DNA of 38,273 nt from an uncultured Alphaproteobacteria bacterium. GTDB taxonomy: Bacteria > Pseudomonadota > Alphaproteobacteria > CAAHEQ01 > UBA3637. The stretch lies in NCBI GenBank assembly GCA_949286465.1, contig CASECI010000031.1, positions 1 to 38,273 on the forward strand, read 5' to 3'. Below are positions 1 through 7,125 of the stretch, in pieces. Within the stretch, counting starts at the first letter, position 1. The number at the start of each line of letters is the position of its first letter. The notes beneath the pieces were generated by a model. The model saw only the letters and a program-made list of their open reading frames with translations. It was not told the origin of the DNA and did not search any database. The position numbers were made by a program, and so were the translations under genes.

Positions 1-114
1 CATCGCATAGGTAAAACCTACTAATGCTGTTATGCTTAATACGCCTATAATTGCCAGTACTGCCAGCATCTCTAATAATGTTCGACCACTAGACTTTTGG
101 TCTTTATTCTTCAT
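1..114 (-). CDS. Type IV pilin-like / pseudopilin protein, 5' end only
   Basis: Only the first 38 codons are in the window; the gene runs off the left edge. The N-terminus is a short basic leader (MKNKDQKSSG) followed by RTLLEMLAVLAIIGVLSITA. This is the class III prepilin signal: a Gly before the cleavage point, Glu at +5 of the mature protein and a long hydrophobic helix. Prepilin peptidase would cleave after Gly10. Family knowledge: such proteins are type IV pilins or type II secretion pseudopilins, exported to the inner membrane and built into a fibre through the hydrophobic N-helix. The +1 residue is Arg instead of the usual Phe/Met. A purine-rich AAAGGGG lies about 8 bases before the ATG. 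The pilin-like N-terminus is clear; the exact role cannot be told from 38 residues. Confidence 0.8.
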   Translation of the reverse strand, partial: MKNKDQKSSGRTLLEMLAVLAIIGVLSITALVGFTYAM

Positions 115-228
115 TTATATCCCCTTTGTTCTATTTCTATAGCAATCGACAAAAACTCTTTAACAAAATCATACATAGGTTATATAAAGATTTATATTTA
201 ATCAAGACATACTGATAAATATTTTTTA

Positions 229-603
229 TTATTTACTTTTAATTTTTTGCTGAACCATACGAAGCAATTCGACTTCATCTGTTTTTCTCCTCATGCGATA
301 ATCTTTAATAATTTTTGCAACCTCTTCGTTTGCTGTATTTTTAATACCCCTTAAATCTAAAATATCTTCTATATTCGCTGTTAATAATAACGCCGCACAA
401 AAAAGATTTTCTCGTTCTTTAAAATTATCCTCCCACGTTTTTGTTTCTTTATATATTTCATATGCTAAATTAGAGGAAACCTCTGATAACTTCCTACCCT
501 GCTTATCTTTTTTTTTCTCATCATAAATAGAAGTTATGTTTGTATAGAGATAATCGCATATATTAGATGATAACATAAAACTAATGAAATCAAGATCTTT
601 CAT
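229..603 (-). CDS. Hypothetical 124-aa protein downstream of a sensor kinase gene
   Basis: I do not recognise this family. The protein is 124 residues, soluble, without signal peptide or membrane segment, and looks mostly helical, with charged stretches (for example KKKDKQGRK near residue 32) and a basic C-terminus. It lies 21 bases after the stop of the EnvZ-like kinase on the same strand, with a GAAAGGAAG-type ribosome-binding site just before its ATG. It is therefore probably the last gene of the HPt-regulator-kinase operon. No clear hairpin terminator is visible in the 115 bases between it and the pilin-like gene. Any role in signalling is suggested by position only. Confidence 0.6.
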   Translation of the reverse strand: MKDLDFISFMLSSNICDYLYTNITSIYDEKKKDKQGRKLSEVSSNLAYEIYKETKTWEDNFKERENLFCAALLLTANIEDILDLRGIKNTANEEVAKIIKDYRMRRKTDEVELLRMVQQKIKSK

Positions 604-624
604 TTTTATTCTTCCTTTCTTTTA

Positions 625-2007
625 TTACAATGGAAATTTTAAGTGGACTCTTAAACCCTTCATGGGGCTTTCTTCTAGTGTAATTTCGCCTCCGTGCGAT
701 AAAACAATATCTCTTGTAATAGTAAGGCCTAAGCCAACGCCACCTGTTTTTGTATTCCTCGAATCATCTAGTCGATAAAACGCTTTAAAAACGTCATCTC
801 TTTTCTCTTTAGGTATTCCTGGACCATCATCGTCTATTGTAATATCTAAAAAATGATCTCGAACGCCCATAACAACAGCTGCATGTTTTGCATACCTGTG
901 TGCATTTGTTAATATATTAGTTATTGCTCGTTCAAAATCGTGTGGTCTTAAACTTATTTGTTGCGTTTGCTCTATATGCAAATCTATATCATGACCATTA
1001 CGACGAAGCTTCTCAACTATATCCATAAGTAACTCTGACACTTCCATAACTTGAGGGGGTTCTTTCCCTTCTCCTCTCGCAAAAGCCAAGTAACCTTCTA
1101 GCATCTTTTCCATCTCATCAACATCTGATAATAGGTCTTGTGTGCTTTCATCCTTAGGCATCATAGAAAGTTGAAGTTTCATCCGTGTTAGGGGCGTTCT
1201 TAAATCATGCGATACACCAGATAACATACTTGTTCGTTCGCTTAAATACTTCTGAATACGATTCTTCATGAGTAAAAAAGCCTGTCCAGCTTGACGAACT
1301 TCTGCAGCTCCCTCGGGTTTAAATTTCTGAACTGTACGACCTGTTCCAAACTTTTCCGCTGCATCAGCTAACCGATAAACGGAACGAACCTGATTCTTCA
1401 TAAATAAAAATGCTATCCAAAATAATAATATTGAAGCACCCACCATCCAAATCAAAAAAGCATAAGTCGTCGAACTAAAAACACGCTTTTGAGGTACTTC
1501 AACTTCTAGCAATCCCGCACTTAACTGTATGTATATCGTAATATAGTCTCGAGAACGATCTTCTTGAATAACAAACGGATATTTTAATTTTGATAAAGCA
1601 CGCGATAATTGCTTAACTAAGCCTGTATTATCAACACTAACAGATTCAAATATAATTTGTGTTTCTGGTTGAAATGAAATTTTTAATTGTAATGCTTCGT
1701 CAAAATAAGATAATACATCTTCTGTTTGTACTGAGCCGGGATATTGTCTAATCATATAAATAACTGTTTCTATTTCACCCGCTATATCATTCGCTAAACG
1801 ACGGCTAATAGAACGCCAATGATTATCATAAAAGACCATAGAGGCAACAACTTGTAATAAAACCATAGGGATAAGAATAATTAAAATAAATCGATACAAC
1901 AGGCTCTTCGGAGATATCTTAATTTTTATATATTTTAAAATATATCGGATAAAATCCCATATTTCTTTTAAAACTTGACCTAATCTTTGAAAAGCTAACT
2001 TCTTCAT
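625..2007 (-). CDS. EnvZ-like membrane sensor histidine kinase
   Basis: This 460-residue inner-membrane histidine kinase senses an envelope signal and would phosphorylate the OmpR-like regulator encoded just upstream. Segments in order: cytoplasmic N-terminus; membrane helix about 38-60; periplasmic sensor about 61-180; second membrane helix about 181-203; HAMP linker about 203-255; HisKA domain with SGVSHDLRTPLTRMK, phospho-acceptor His267; HATPase domain with N-box NILTNAH (364-370), G1 DDDGPGIP (392-399) and G2 GGVGLGL (422-428). The H-box is nearly the same as EnvZ's AGVSHDLRTPLTR, which places it in that subfamily. Its ATG lies 3 bases after the regulator's stop, so the two are translationally linked. 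The periplasmic domain gives no hint of the ligand. I give no symbol because orthology with envZ itself is not shown. Confidence 0.93.
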   Translation of the reverse strand: MKKLAFQRLGQVLKEIWDFIRYILKYIKIKISPKSLLYRFILIILIPMVLLQVVASMVFYDNHWRSISRRLANDIAGEIETVIYMIRQYPGSVQTEDVLSYFDEALQLKISFQPETQIIFESVSVDNTGLVKQLSRALSKLKYPFVIQEDRSRDYITIYIQLSAGLLEVEVPQKRVFSSTTYAFLIWMVGASILLFWIAFLFMKNQVRSVYRLADAAEKFGTGRTVQKFKPEGAAEVRQAGQAFLLMKNRIQKYLSERTSMLSGVSHDLRTPLTRMKLQLSMMPKDESTQDLLSDVDEMEKMLEGYLAFARGEGKEPPQVMEVSELLMDIVEKLRRNGHDIDLHIEQTQQISLRPHDFERAITNILTNAHRYAKHAAVVMGVRDHFLDITIDDDGPGIPKEKRDDVFKAFYRLDDSRNTKTGGVGLGLTITRDIVLSHGGEITLEESPMKGLRVHLKFPL

Positions 2008-2010
2008 GTT

Positions 2011-2703
2011 TTAGTCCGGTAATAATAAATAACCTTTTCCTCGTATCGTTTGCAAATAACGGGGATTTTTTGAATCCTGCTCTATCTTTTTACGTAACCG
2101 ATTAATTTGAACATCTATTGTTCGTTCATTCTCTGTATGTGTTATCGACGCCAGTTCTTCTCGAGATACTTCTTGCCCTGCTCTTTGAGCTAATACCTTT
2201 AATAAATCATTTTCAACAGACGTTAATGAGATAATTTCTCCTTTTTGCTCTAATGTACCTCTTTCCTTATCATAAATTATATCTCCAAAATGAAGACTTT
2301 CTTCTGTTCCTTTGGGAGAAAGCATAAACGTACGCCTTAAAATACTATTAATCCGTAATATAAGTTCTTTAGGATCAAAAGGTTTTGATAAATAATCATC
2401 AACACCACTTTCTAACCCATGTATTCTATCTTGGAGCTCTCCCATTGCGGTCAACATCAAAATAGGTATCATATCTGCTTTTTCTCTTAGCGATTTTGCA
2501 AAAGAATATCCGTTTTCTCCTGGCATCATCACATCTAATACCAATAAATCGAATTTTATACATGTCATTAAATGACGTGCTTCTGATGGATTAGACGCTT
2601 CTGAAACAATAAAACCATTCTCTGTCAAATAGCGACGTAATAATTTCCTTAAACGTGTATCATCATCTATCACAAGAATATGGCTTTTTTCTTGATCTGT
2701 CAC
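2011..2703 (-). CDS. OmpR-family response regulator
   Basis: This is a 230-residue transcription factor. The N-terminal receiver domain (about 8-120) has the acidic pocket DDD near residue 13, phospho-acceptor Asp57 in LLVLDVMMPGENG, Thr85 and the conserved Lys107 in SKPFD. The C-terminal OmpR/PhoB winged helix ends in RTIDVQINRLRKKIE and a GKGYLL-type wing. When phosphorylated by the adjacent kinase it should bind promoter DNA. The start is GTG at 2703, placed directly after the TAA of the HPt gene, so translation is probably coupled. Family and role are secure; the regulon is unknown. Confidence 0.93.
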   Translation of the reverse strand: MTDQEKSHILVIDDDTRLRKLLRRYLTENGFIVSEASNPSEARHLMTCIKFDLLVLDVMMPGENGYSFAKSLREKADMIPILMLTAMGELQDRIHGLESGVDDYLSKPFDPKELILRINSILRRTFMLSPKGTEESLHFGDIIYDKERGTLEQKGEIISLTSVENDLLKVLAQRAGQEVSREELASITHTENERTIDVQINRLRKKIEQDSKNPRYLQTIRGKGYLLLPD

Positions 2704-3108
2704 TTAAACTATCTCCTCTATATGGGACAATAACTTTTGTCCCATTTCTCCACCATCACCTTTGAGATGATCTTTAATGATTTGATTTAAAGCACAAATA
2801 TGAGTTTCTATATCATCAAGCTCTTTTTCTCCATAAGAGGATTTTTTTTCTATATATCGACACAAATGATTTCCTACCTGCGTCATTAAATCATAATCAA
2901 ATGTTGCTCCTTGTCCTTTTATATCATGTGCAATACGAAAAAGATCAGATTGGATTAATTTAGCTCTTTCAATTCCTTCAACAGATTGTGCTTTTACGAA
3001 AACATCATTTAAGTGTTGTAAATCTGAAAGCACCCATGTTTCGTACTCTTTAGCCAGATCAGCTAAAACGTCCATCGCCTTTTCATAATCATCTTGAAGA
3101 GATACCAT
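2704..3108 (-). CDS. HPt (histidine phosphotransfer) domain protein
   Basis: This 134-residue all-helical protein has the HPt signature AHDIKGQGATF, whose phospho-accepting His is residue 61; the conserved Lys and Gly of HxxKG are present. HPt proteins relay phosphate between receiver domains in multi-step phosphorelays. There is no membrane segment or second domain. It is the first gene of an operon with an OmpR-like regulator (its stop abuts the regulator's GTG) and an EnvZ-like kinase. That kinase has no receiver domain of its own, so the HPt's phosphate donor is not evident here. Start ATG is preceded by AAGGAAATTTA. Confidence 0.88.
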   Translation of the reverse strand: MVSLQDDYEKAMDVLADLAKEYETWVLSDLQHLNDVFVKAQSVEGIERAKLIQSDLFRIAHDIKGQGATFDYDLMTQVGNHLCRYIEKKSSYGEKELDDIETHICALNQIIKDHLKGDGGEMGQKLLSHIEEIV

Positions 3109-3135
3109 TAAATTTCCTTTCTCTTTTCATCATAT

Positions 3136-3168
3136 AAAAAACCGTGGAGAAAATCCAACGGTTTTTTT
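3136..3168 (-). terminator. Rho-independent terminator after tRNA-Leu
   Basis: Read on the minus strand, AACCG and TGGA pair with TCCA and CGGTT (one bulged base, loop of five), extended by flanking A-T pairs and followed by a run of T. It lies immediately after the CCA end of tRNA-Leu. It also overlaps the region where a promoter for the HPt operon would have to be. Confidence 0.75.
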
Positions 3169-3169
3169 A

Positions 3170-3254
3170 TGGTGCGATCGAAAAGATTTGAACTTTCACG
3201 GGTCTCCCCACAGCGACCTCAACGCTGCGCGTCTACCAATTCCGCCACGACCGC
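3170..3254 (-). tRNA. tRNA-Leu (anticodon GAG)
   Basis: This is an 85-base class II tRNA with encoded CCA. The acceptor stem GCGGTCG pairs with CGATCGC (one G-T). The D-arm contains GGAATTGGTAGAC, the anticodon stem CAGCG/CGCTG encloses TTGAGGT (anticodon GAG), the long variable arm is GGG-GAGA-CCC and the T-loop is TTCAAAT. All elements fit tRNA-Leu. Confidence 0.96.
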
Positions 3255-3393
3255 TTTATTGAAAGTATTTATGTCTTATCAAATTTTTTTAGAAAAAGCA
3301 ACTTTTTTATCATATAAAATTTATTTTTTTCAAAAAAAACTAGACTTTCATAAGAATTCTTCTTACCTTTTAGAGGAAGAAAGGAGATTAATT

Positions 3394-3993
3394 ATGACTT
3401 TTGAACTTTATAAATTACCTTATGACTTAAATGCTTTAGAGCCTTTTATTTCTGAAAAGACTCTACGCTTTCATTATGAAAAGCATCATACAGGGTATGT
3501 CAATACGCTTAATTCATTAATTAAAGGAACTGATTTAGAAAACAAATCTTTAGAAGACATTATCCTTGCAACAGAAAAAGAATCTTCTCAACAAGCTATT
3601 TTTAATAATGCAGCACAAACATGGAATCATACTTTCTACTGGCAGTCTTTATCTCCTCATGCAGGAAACAATATTCCAGATGGCGATTTTAAAGAAGCTG
3701 TTAGCAGAGATTTTGGTTCTATAGAGAATTTAAAAGAAGAGCTAAAAAAAGCAGCAACAACACAATTTGGCAGCGGATGGGCTTGGCTTATTTTAGAAAG
3801 TGGAAAATTAAAAGTTGTAAAAACATCCAATGCTAATATTCCTCTTCATCATCAAAAGCCTCTATTAACAATAGATGTTTGGGAACATGCCTATTACTTA
3901 GACTATCAAAATAGACGACTTGATTATGTACAATCTATTTTAGATAACTTAATTAATTGGAATTTCGCCATTCAAAATTTTCATCAAATTTAA
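3394..3993 (+). CDS. sodB: Superoxide dismutase, Fe type
   Basis: The product converts superoxide to hydrogen peroxide and oxygen in the cytoplasm. It is 199 residues, a normal length. Metal ligands are visible: His27 in FHYEKHHTGY, His79 in QTWNHTFYW, and Asp161 and His165 in DVWEHAYYLDY. Gln75 in NNAAQTWNH and the FGSGWAWL segment fit the iron-dependent branch rather than the manganese branch, though metal choice cannot be proved by reading. The start is ATG at 3394, preceded by AAGGAG at 3381. The same frame stays open upstream through the tRNA-Leu gene, but that extension has no homology to the family and is rejected. It appears to be monocistronic. Confidence 0.95.
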   Translation: MTFELYKLPYDLNALEPFISEKTLRFHYEKHHTGYVNTLNSLIKGTDLENKSLEDIILATEKESSQQAIFNNAAQTWNHTFYWQSLSPHAGNNIPDGDFKEAVSRDFGSIENLKEELKKAATTQFGSGWAWLILESGKLKVVKTSNANIPLHHQKPLLTIDVWEHAYYLDYQNRRLDYVQSILDNLINWNFAIQNFHQI

Positions 3994-4057
3994 AATAATT
4001 TTTATCTTTTATTAATTATTTATCTCTATTCTTTTATAAAAAAGAAAAGGAGATATG

Positions 4058-4558
4058 ATGTTTAATGAATTGCTTTTAAATGCTCAAGAAATTGGTGGCG
4101 TTTTTAAAACAATGCCAATTACTGATGAGCATTTATTTTCTGTTCAAGAAAATCTTGAAAAAATGGGGCTACAATTACCGGACGAATACAGTGATTTTTT
4201 ATTTGTAACTGATGGTTTATTTTGGGCAGGGCTAGAATTTTTTGGCTCTTGTTCTTCTAGCGACAAAAAAAATGGATATAACATTACGGCTTTAACCGAG
4301 CAAAATATGCTCTATCAAGCCTTAAACAAAGGAACAAACAAAGTCTTTATTGGACGTACCGATGATGAAAATTTTGTATACAATCCAGTCAAAAATGTCT
4401 ATGAAATTATTGACGAATTTTCAGGAGAACTCATTAAAACTTTCCCTCATTTTGAAGATTTATTTGATTATCTCATTAAAGAACAAATCGAAATTATTCA
4501 AAATTATGTTGGCTTTAACGAAGATGATATTGCTGACGAAAAAGAAGAAGATTTTTAA
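4058..4558 (+). CDS. SUKH/SMI1-KNR4-like protein
   Basis: This 166-residue acidic soluble protein has the pattern of the SMI1/KNR4 (SUKH) superfamily: an N-terminal helix, then LQLPDEYSDFLFVTDGLFW, glycine-rich strands with FFG, a central IGRTDDENFVYNP strand pair, and a C-terminal helix FEDLFDYLIKEQ. SUKH proteins often act as immunity proteins to nuclease toxins, but many are lone housekeeping proteins of unknown role. Two ATG codons are adjacent (4055 and 4058); AAGGAG at 4047-4052 is better spaced for the second. The stop overlaps the queA start (TAATG), so it is cotranslated with queA. No toxin gene is next to it. Confidence 0.6.
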   Translation: MFNELLLNAQEIGGVFKTMPITDEHLFSVQENLEKMGLQLPDEYSDFLFVTDGLFWAGLEFFGSCSSSDKKNGYNITALTEQNMLYQALNKGTNKVFIGRTDDENFVYNPVKNVYEIIDEFSGELIKTFPHFEDLFDYLIKEQIEIIQNYVGFNEDDIADEKEEDF

Positions 4559-5604
4559 TGCGTGTTGATATTTTTCAATTTGACTTACCTCCAGATAGAA
4601 TAGCTAATGAGCCTGCTTTTCCAAGAGAAACAGCTAAATTATTGCATGTTATCCCTCCTCGTACATTTGAAGATTTTACAATTGCTGATTTACCTCATTT
4701 ATTGAAGCCGAGTGATGTTTTAGTTTTCAATGATACAAAGGTTATCCCTGCTCGTATATATGGGAAAAGAGGAGATGCTCAAATTGAAGCAACTTTACTA
4801 AAGCAAATTAATTTAGATACATGGAGTTGCCTTATTAAAAATGCTCGTCGTTTAAAACCCGAACAAGAAATTATATTTTCGGATGATTTTAAGGCAATTG
4901 TTTTAGAAAAAAAGCAAGATGGTCCGGTCATTTTAAAATTTAATGTCGCAGGAGCAGATTTATTTGCACAACTTCATGTACACGGCATTATGCCTCTACC
5001 TCCTTATATCAAGAGAACAAAAGAAGGTAAAGAATCTGATAAGTCTAATTATCAAACTATCTTTGCTAAACATGAGGGTGCAGTTGCGGCACCAACGGCT
5101 GGGCTTCATTTTACAAAAGAATTACTCAATTCTATAAAACAAAAAGGTATTGAAATGCATTTCGTCACATTGCATGTGGGAGGTGGAACTTTCTTACCTG
5201 TTAAAGTTCAAGATACTAAAGACCATATCATGCATGCAGAATTTGGAATTATAACGAAAGAAACTGCTCTGGCTTTAAATAAAGCTAAACAGGAAGGAAG
5301 ACGTATTATCCCAGTAGGAACAACGGCTCTACGTTTACTAGAAAGTGCCGCAGATGAAACAGGAACTTTACATGAGTTTTGTAGGGAAACATCTATTTTT
5401 ATGACTCCAGGTTATCAATTTAAATATGCAGATGCTTTATTCACTAACTTTCATTTACCAGGTTCGACTTTATTTATGCTCGTTTGTGCCTTTTGTGGAA
5501 TTGATTGCATGAAAAAAGCATATCAACATGCAATTGAGGCACACTATCGCTTTTTCTCTTATGGAGATGCTTGTTTATTGGAAAAAGCTAGTTCTGTATC
5601 GTAG
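4558..5604 (+). CDS. queA: S-adenosylmethionine:tRNA ribosyltransferase-isomerase (QueA)
   Basis: QueA transfers and isomerises the ribosyl part of SAM onto 7-aminomethyl-7-deazaguanine at tRNA position 34, giving epoxyqueuosine. The 348-residue protein has the full set of family blocks: DVLVFNDTKVIPARIYG near the N-terminus, GIMPLPPYIKR, HEGAVAAPTAGLHFT, LHVGGGTFLPV, IPVGTTALRLLE and FHLPGSTLFMLVCAF. Length is normal. The usual partner tgt does not follow; a convergent gene overlaps its last 17 bases instead. Translation is coupled to the upstream SUKH-like gene through TAATG. Confidence 0.96.
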   Translation: MRVDIFQFDLPPDRIANEPAFPRETAKLLHVIPPRTFEDFTIADLPHLLKPSDVLVFNDTKVIPARIYGKRGDAQIEATLLKQINLDTWSCLIKNARRLKPEQEIIFSDDFKAIVLEKKQDGPVILKFNVAGADLFAQLHVHGIMPLPPYIKRTKEGKESDKSNYQTIFAKHEGAVAAPTAGLHFTKELLNSIKQKGIEMHFVTLHVGGGTFLPVKVQDTKDHIMHAEFGIITKETALALNKAKQEGRRIIPVGTTALRLLESAADETGTLHEFCRETSIFMTPGYQFKYADALFTNFHLPGSTLFMLVCAFCGIDCMKKAYQHAIEAHYRFFSYGDACLLEKASSVS

Positions 5605-6130
5605 CTGGTTGAAGTTCTTTTTTCTTATTTAACGCATCTATTGTTTGTAAAGCTTCCTCAGTCTCTTCAACTTGAGTTTCTTCATTTGCTATTTCTTCAA
5701 TTTGACTTTCTGTCAGCGGGGAGCTATCAGAAACAACTTGTCGCTTTGTCTCGCCTTGAACAGAAGCTTCTTGATTAACGCAGCCTATAACCCAAATATC
5801 ATAGACAGGATGCTCCATAGAAGATAAAGCTGGATTAGAAGAAAACATCCATCCTTTAAATAATTCAATATTCTCACCCTTTACGCTTTTCTCATATATA
5901 TATAAATAAGCGGCGTTTTCTGGAGACTCTTCTGGAGGCCTCGTATAACACGATTCTGGAACAACATAAGTACGACCAAACTGAAATACTTCTCCAACTG
6001 GTATGGAAAAAGTACTTGTCCGTCCTGTTACTTTATCCAAACCTCGTAAAATAGCAACATTCATAGGAATATTCGTTGCATGAACATGTGTTATAAAACA
6101 TAAAATCAAAAAGAAAACTATTTTTTTCAT
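5588..6130 (-). CDS. DUF2155 periplasmic protein
   Basis: This 180-residue secreted protein has a signal peptide (about residues 1-18, cleavage after HVHA). The conserved block carries AILRGLDKVTGRTSTF, a FG..YVVPESCYTRPPEESPE segment and LFKGWMFSSNPALSSMEHPVYDIWV. This pattern is DUF2155, a family largely confined to Alphaproteobacteria, of unknown biochemical function. The C-terminal 50 residues are Glu/Gln-rich and low in complexity. The start overlaps the stop of the upstream MlaD-like gene (ATGA), placing it in one operon with two MCE proteins and suggesting an outer-membrane lipid or envelope role. The 3' end overlaps convergent queA by 17 bases. Confidence 0.85.
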   Translation of the reverse strand: MKKIVFFLILCFITHVHATNIPMNVAILRGLDKVTGRTSTFSIPVGEVFQFGRTYVVPESCYTRPPEESPENAAYLYIYEKSVKGENIELFKGWMFSSNPALSSMEHPVYDIWVIGCVNQEASVQGETKRQVVSDSSPLTESQIEEIANEETQVEETEEALQTIDALNKKKELQPATIQN

Positions 6131-6588
6131 TCGTCTACCTTATCATCCTTTGTTGATAAGAAAATAAACTCACTCACACTCTCCTCTAGAGATTTATAAT
6201 CTTTCGTTTTTTGAATATATCCATTCCGTGTAATCTTCTCGGATTTCTTTCCCGGCTCAAGACGAATATATTTATCACCCATTAGGCCAGCGTCAGCAAC
6301 AACTGCCGTTGTATCAACCGGCAATTTAATATCTTCTTTAATATTCATCTCCACAAGAGCCATAAATGTATCCGGATTTAATTCTATCTTTGTAACAGAA
6401 CCAACCTTTATTCCATTAATACGAACATCTGCACCCATCTCTAATCCGCCTACCTTTTGAAAAGAGACGAAAACTGGATATCCCGCAATCTTTTGAACAT
6501 CAACACGCGATGAAGCAAAAAATAAAAATAAACCAGCAAAAATAAGGACAAAGAAACCTAAAATAGCTTCTACTGGATTTTTTTTCAT
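6127..6588 (-). CDS. MlaD-type MCE-domain protein (second of two)
   Basis: This 153-residue protein has one N-terminal membrane helix (about 8-26) and a single periplasmic MCE domain (about 36-118). Typical MCE strands are seen: GADVRINGIKVGSVTKIEL and AGLMGDKYIRLEPG. MlaD forms hexameric rings that pass phospholipid between the inner membrane MlaFEB transporter and the periplasmic carrier. Its ATG overlaps the stop of the first MCE gene and its stop overlaps the DUF2155 start, both as ATGA. No MlaE, MlaF, MlaB or MlaC gene is in the window. Having two small MCE genes side by side suggests a mixed ring or two parallel complexes; that is inference. Confidence 0.88.
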   Translation of the reverse strand: MKKNPVEAILGFFVLIFAGLFLFFASSRVDVQKIAGYPVFVSFQKVGGLEMGADVRINGIKVGSVTKIELNPDTFMALVEMNIKEDIKLPVDTTAVVADAGLMGDKYIRLEPGKKSEKITRNGYIQKTKDYKSLEESVSEFIFLSTKDDKVDE

Positions 6589-7079
6589 TCGTTTACCTCC
6601 TCTTTTTGAGCTGTCATTCCTTTTTTATTCCGCATAATATCTAAAAATCTGTTTAGCAATTCATCTAATAATAAAGCATCTTGTGTATAAACGATGGCAT
6701 CATTATTTTCTAAAATTTCTTCATCTCCACCTGGAATCAGTTCCACATACTTATTCCCGATTAATCCATCTGTCTCTATGATAGCCCCACTATCGACGGA
6801 TAAATTTATCATCTTGGGAAAAGACATCGTCACTTTTACTCGATAATAAGGATCTAGTTCTACATTTGTTACTTGACCGACAGGAATTCCAGCCAAACGA
6901 ACAGAAGAACCTTTCGTAATGCCATCTGCTTTATTAAAAGTACCTGTTAAGTGAAAAGAATGTGCTTGTTGTGTATCTACCTGTTTTGTATGAACAACAA
7001 ACAATAATAAAATCAAGCCTGCAATTAACAAAATTCCAGCCATAATTTCACGTTGTTCTGTTAAGTTATGTATCTTCAT
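6585..7079 (-). CDS. MlaD-type MCE-domain protein (first of two)
   Basis: This 164-residue MCE protein has an inner-membrane anchor at about 12-29 and an MCE domain at about 40-118 with GSSVRLAGIPVGQVTNVEL and GLIGNKYVELIPGG. A C-terminal helical tail follows (YTQDALLLDELLNRFL), of the type that lines the pore in MCE rings. It differs clearly from the MCE protein encoded next, so this is an old duplication. It starts 47 bases after the GGT-like gene on the same strand, with AAAGGG before the ATG. Lipid transport across the periplasm is the expected role. Confidence 0.88.
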   Translation of the reverse strand: MKIHNLTEQREIMAGILLIAGLILLLFVVHTKQVDTQQAHSFHLTGTFNKADGITKGSSVRLAGIPVGQVTNVELDPYYRVKVTMSFPKMINLSVDSGAIIETDGLIGNKYVELIPGGDEEILENNDAIVYTQDALLLDELLNRFLDIMRNKKGMTAQKEEVNE

Positions 7080-7125
7080 TTTTTACCCTTTTTCTTGTTT
7101 TAAAAGAAAAGAAAGGAAGAGTCAA

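Noticed and set aside
3169..3393. Open frame continuing upstream of sodB for 75 codons
   Set aside because: It runs across the tRNA-Leu gene on the other strand and has no similarity to superoxide dismutase. A strong AAGGAG and the normal family N-terminus are at 3394.
4350..4568. Second open frame inside the SUKH-like gene
   Set aside because: It is a lysine/isoleucine-rich shadow frame, typical of AT-rich coding DNA, with no ribosome-binding site.
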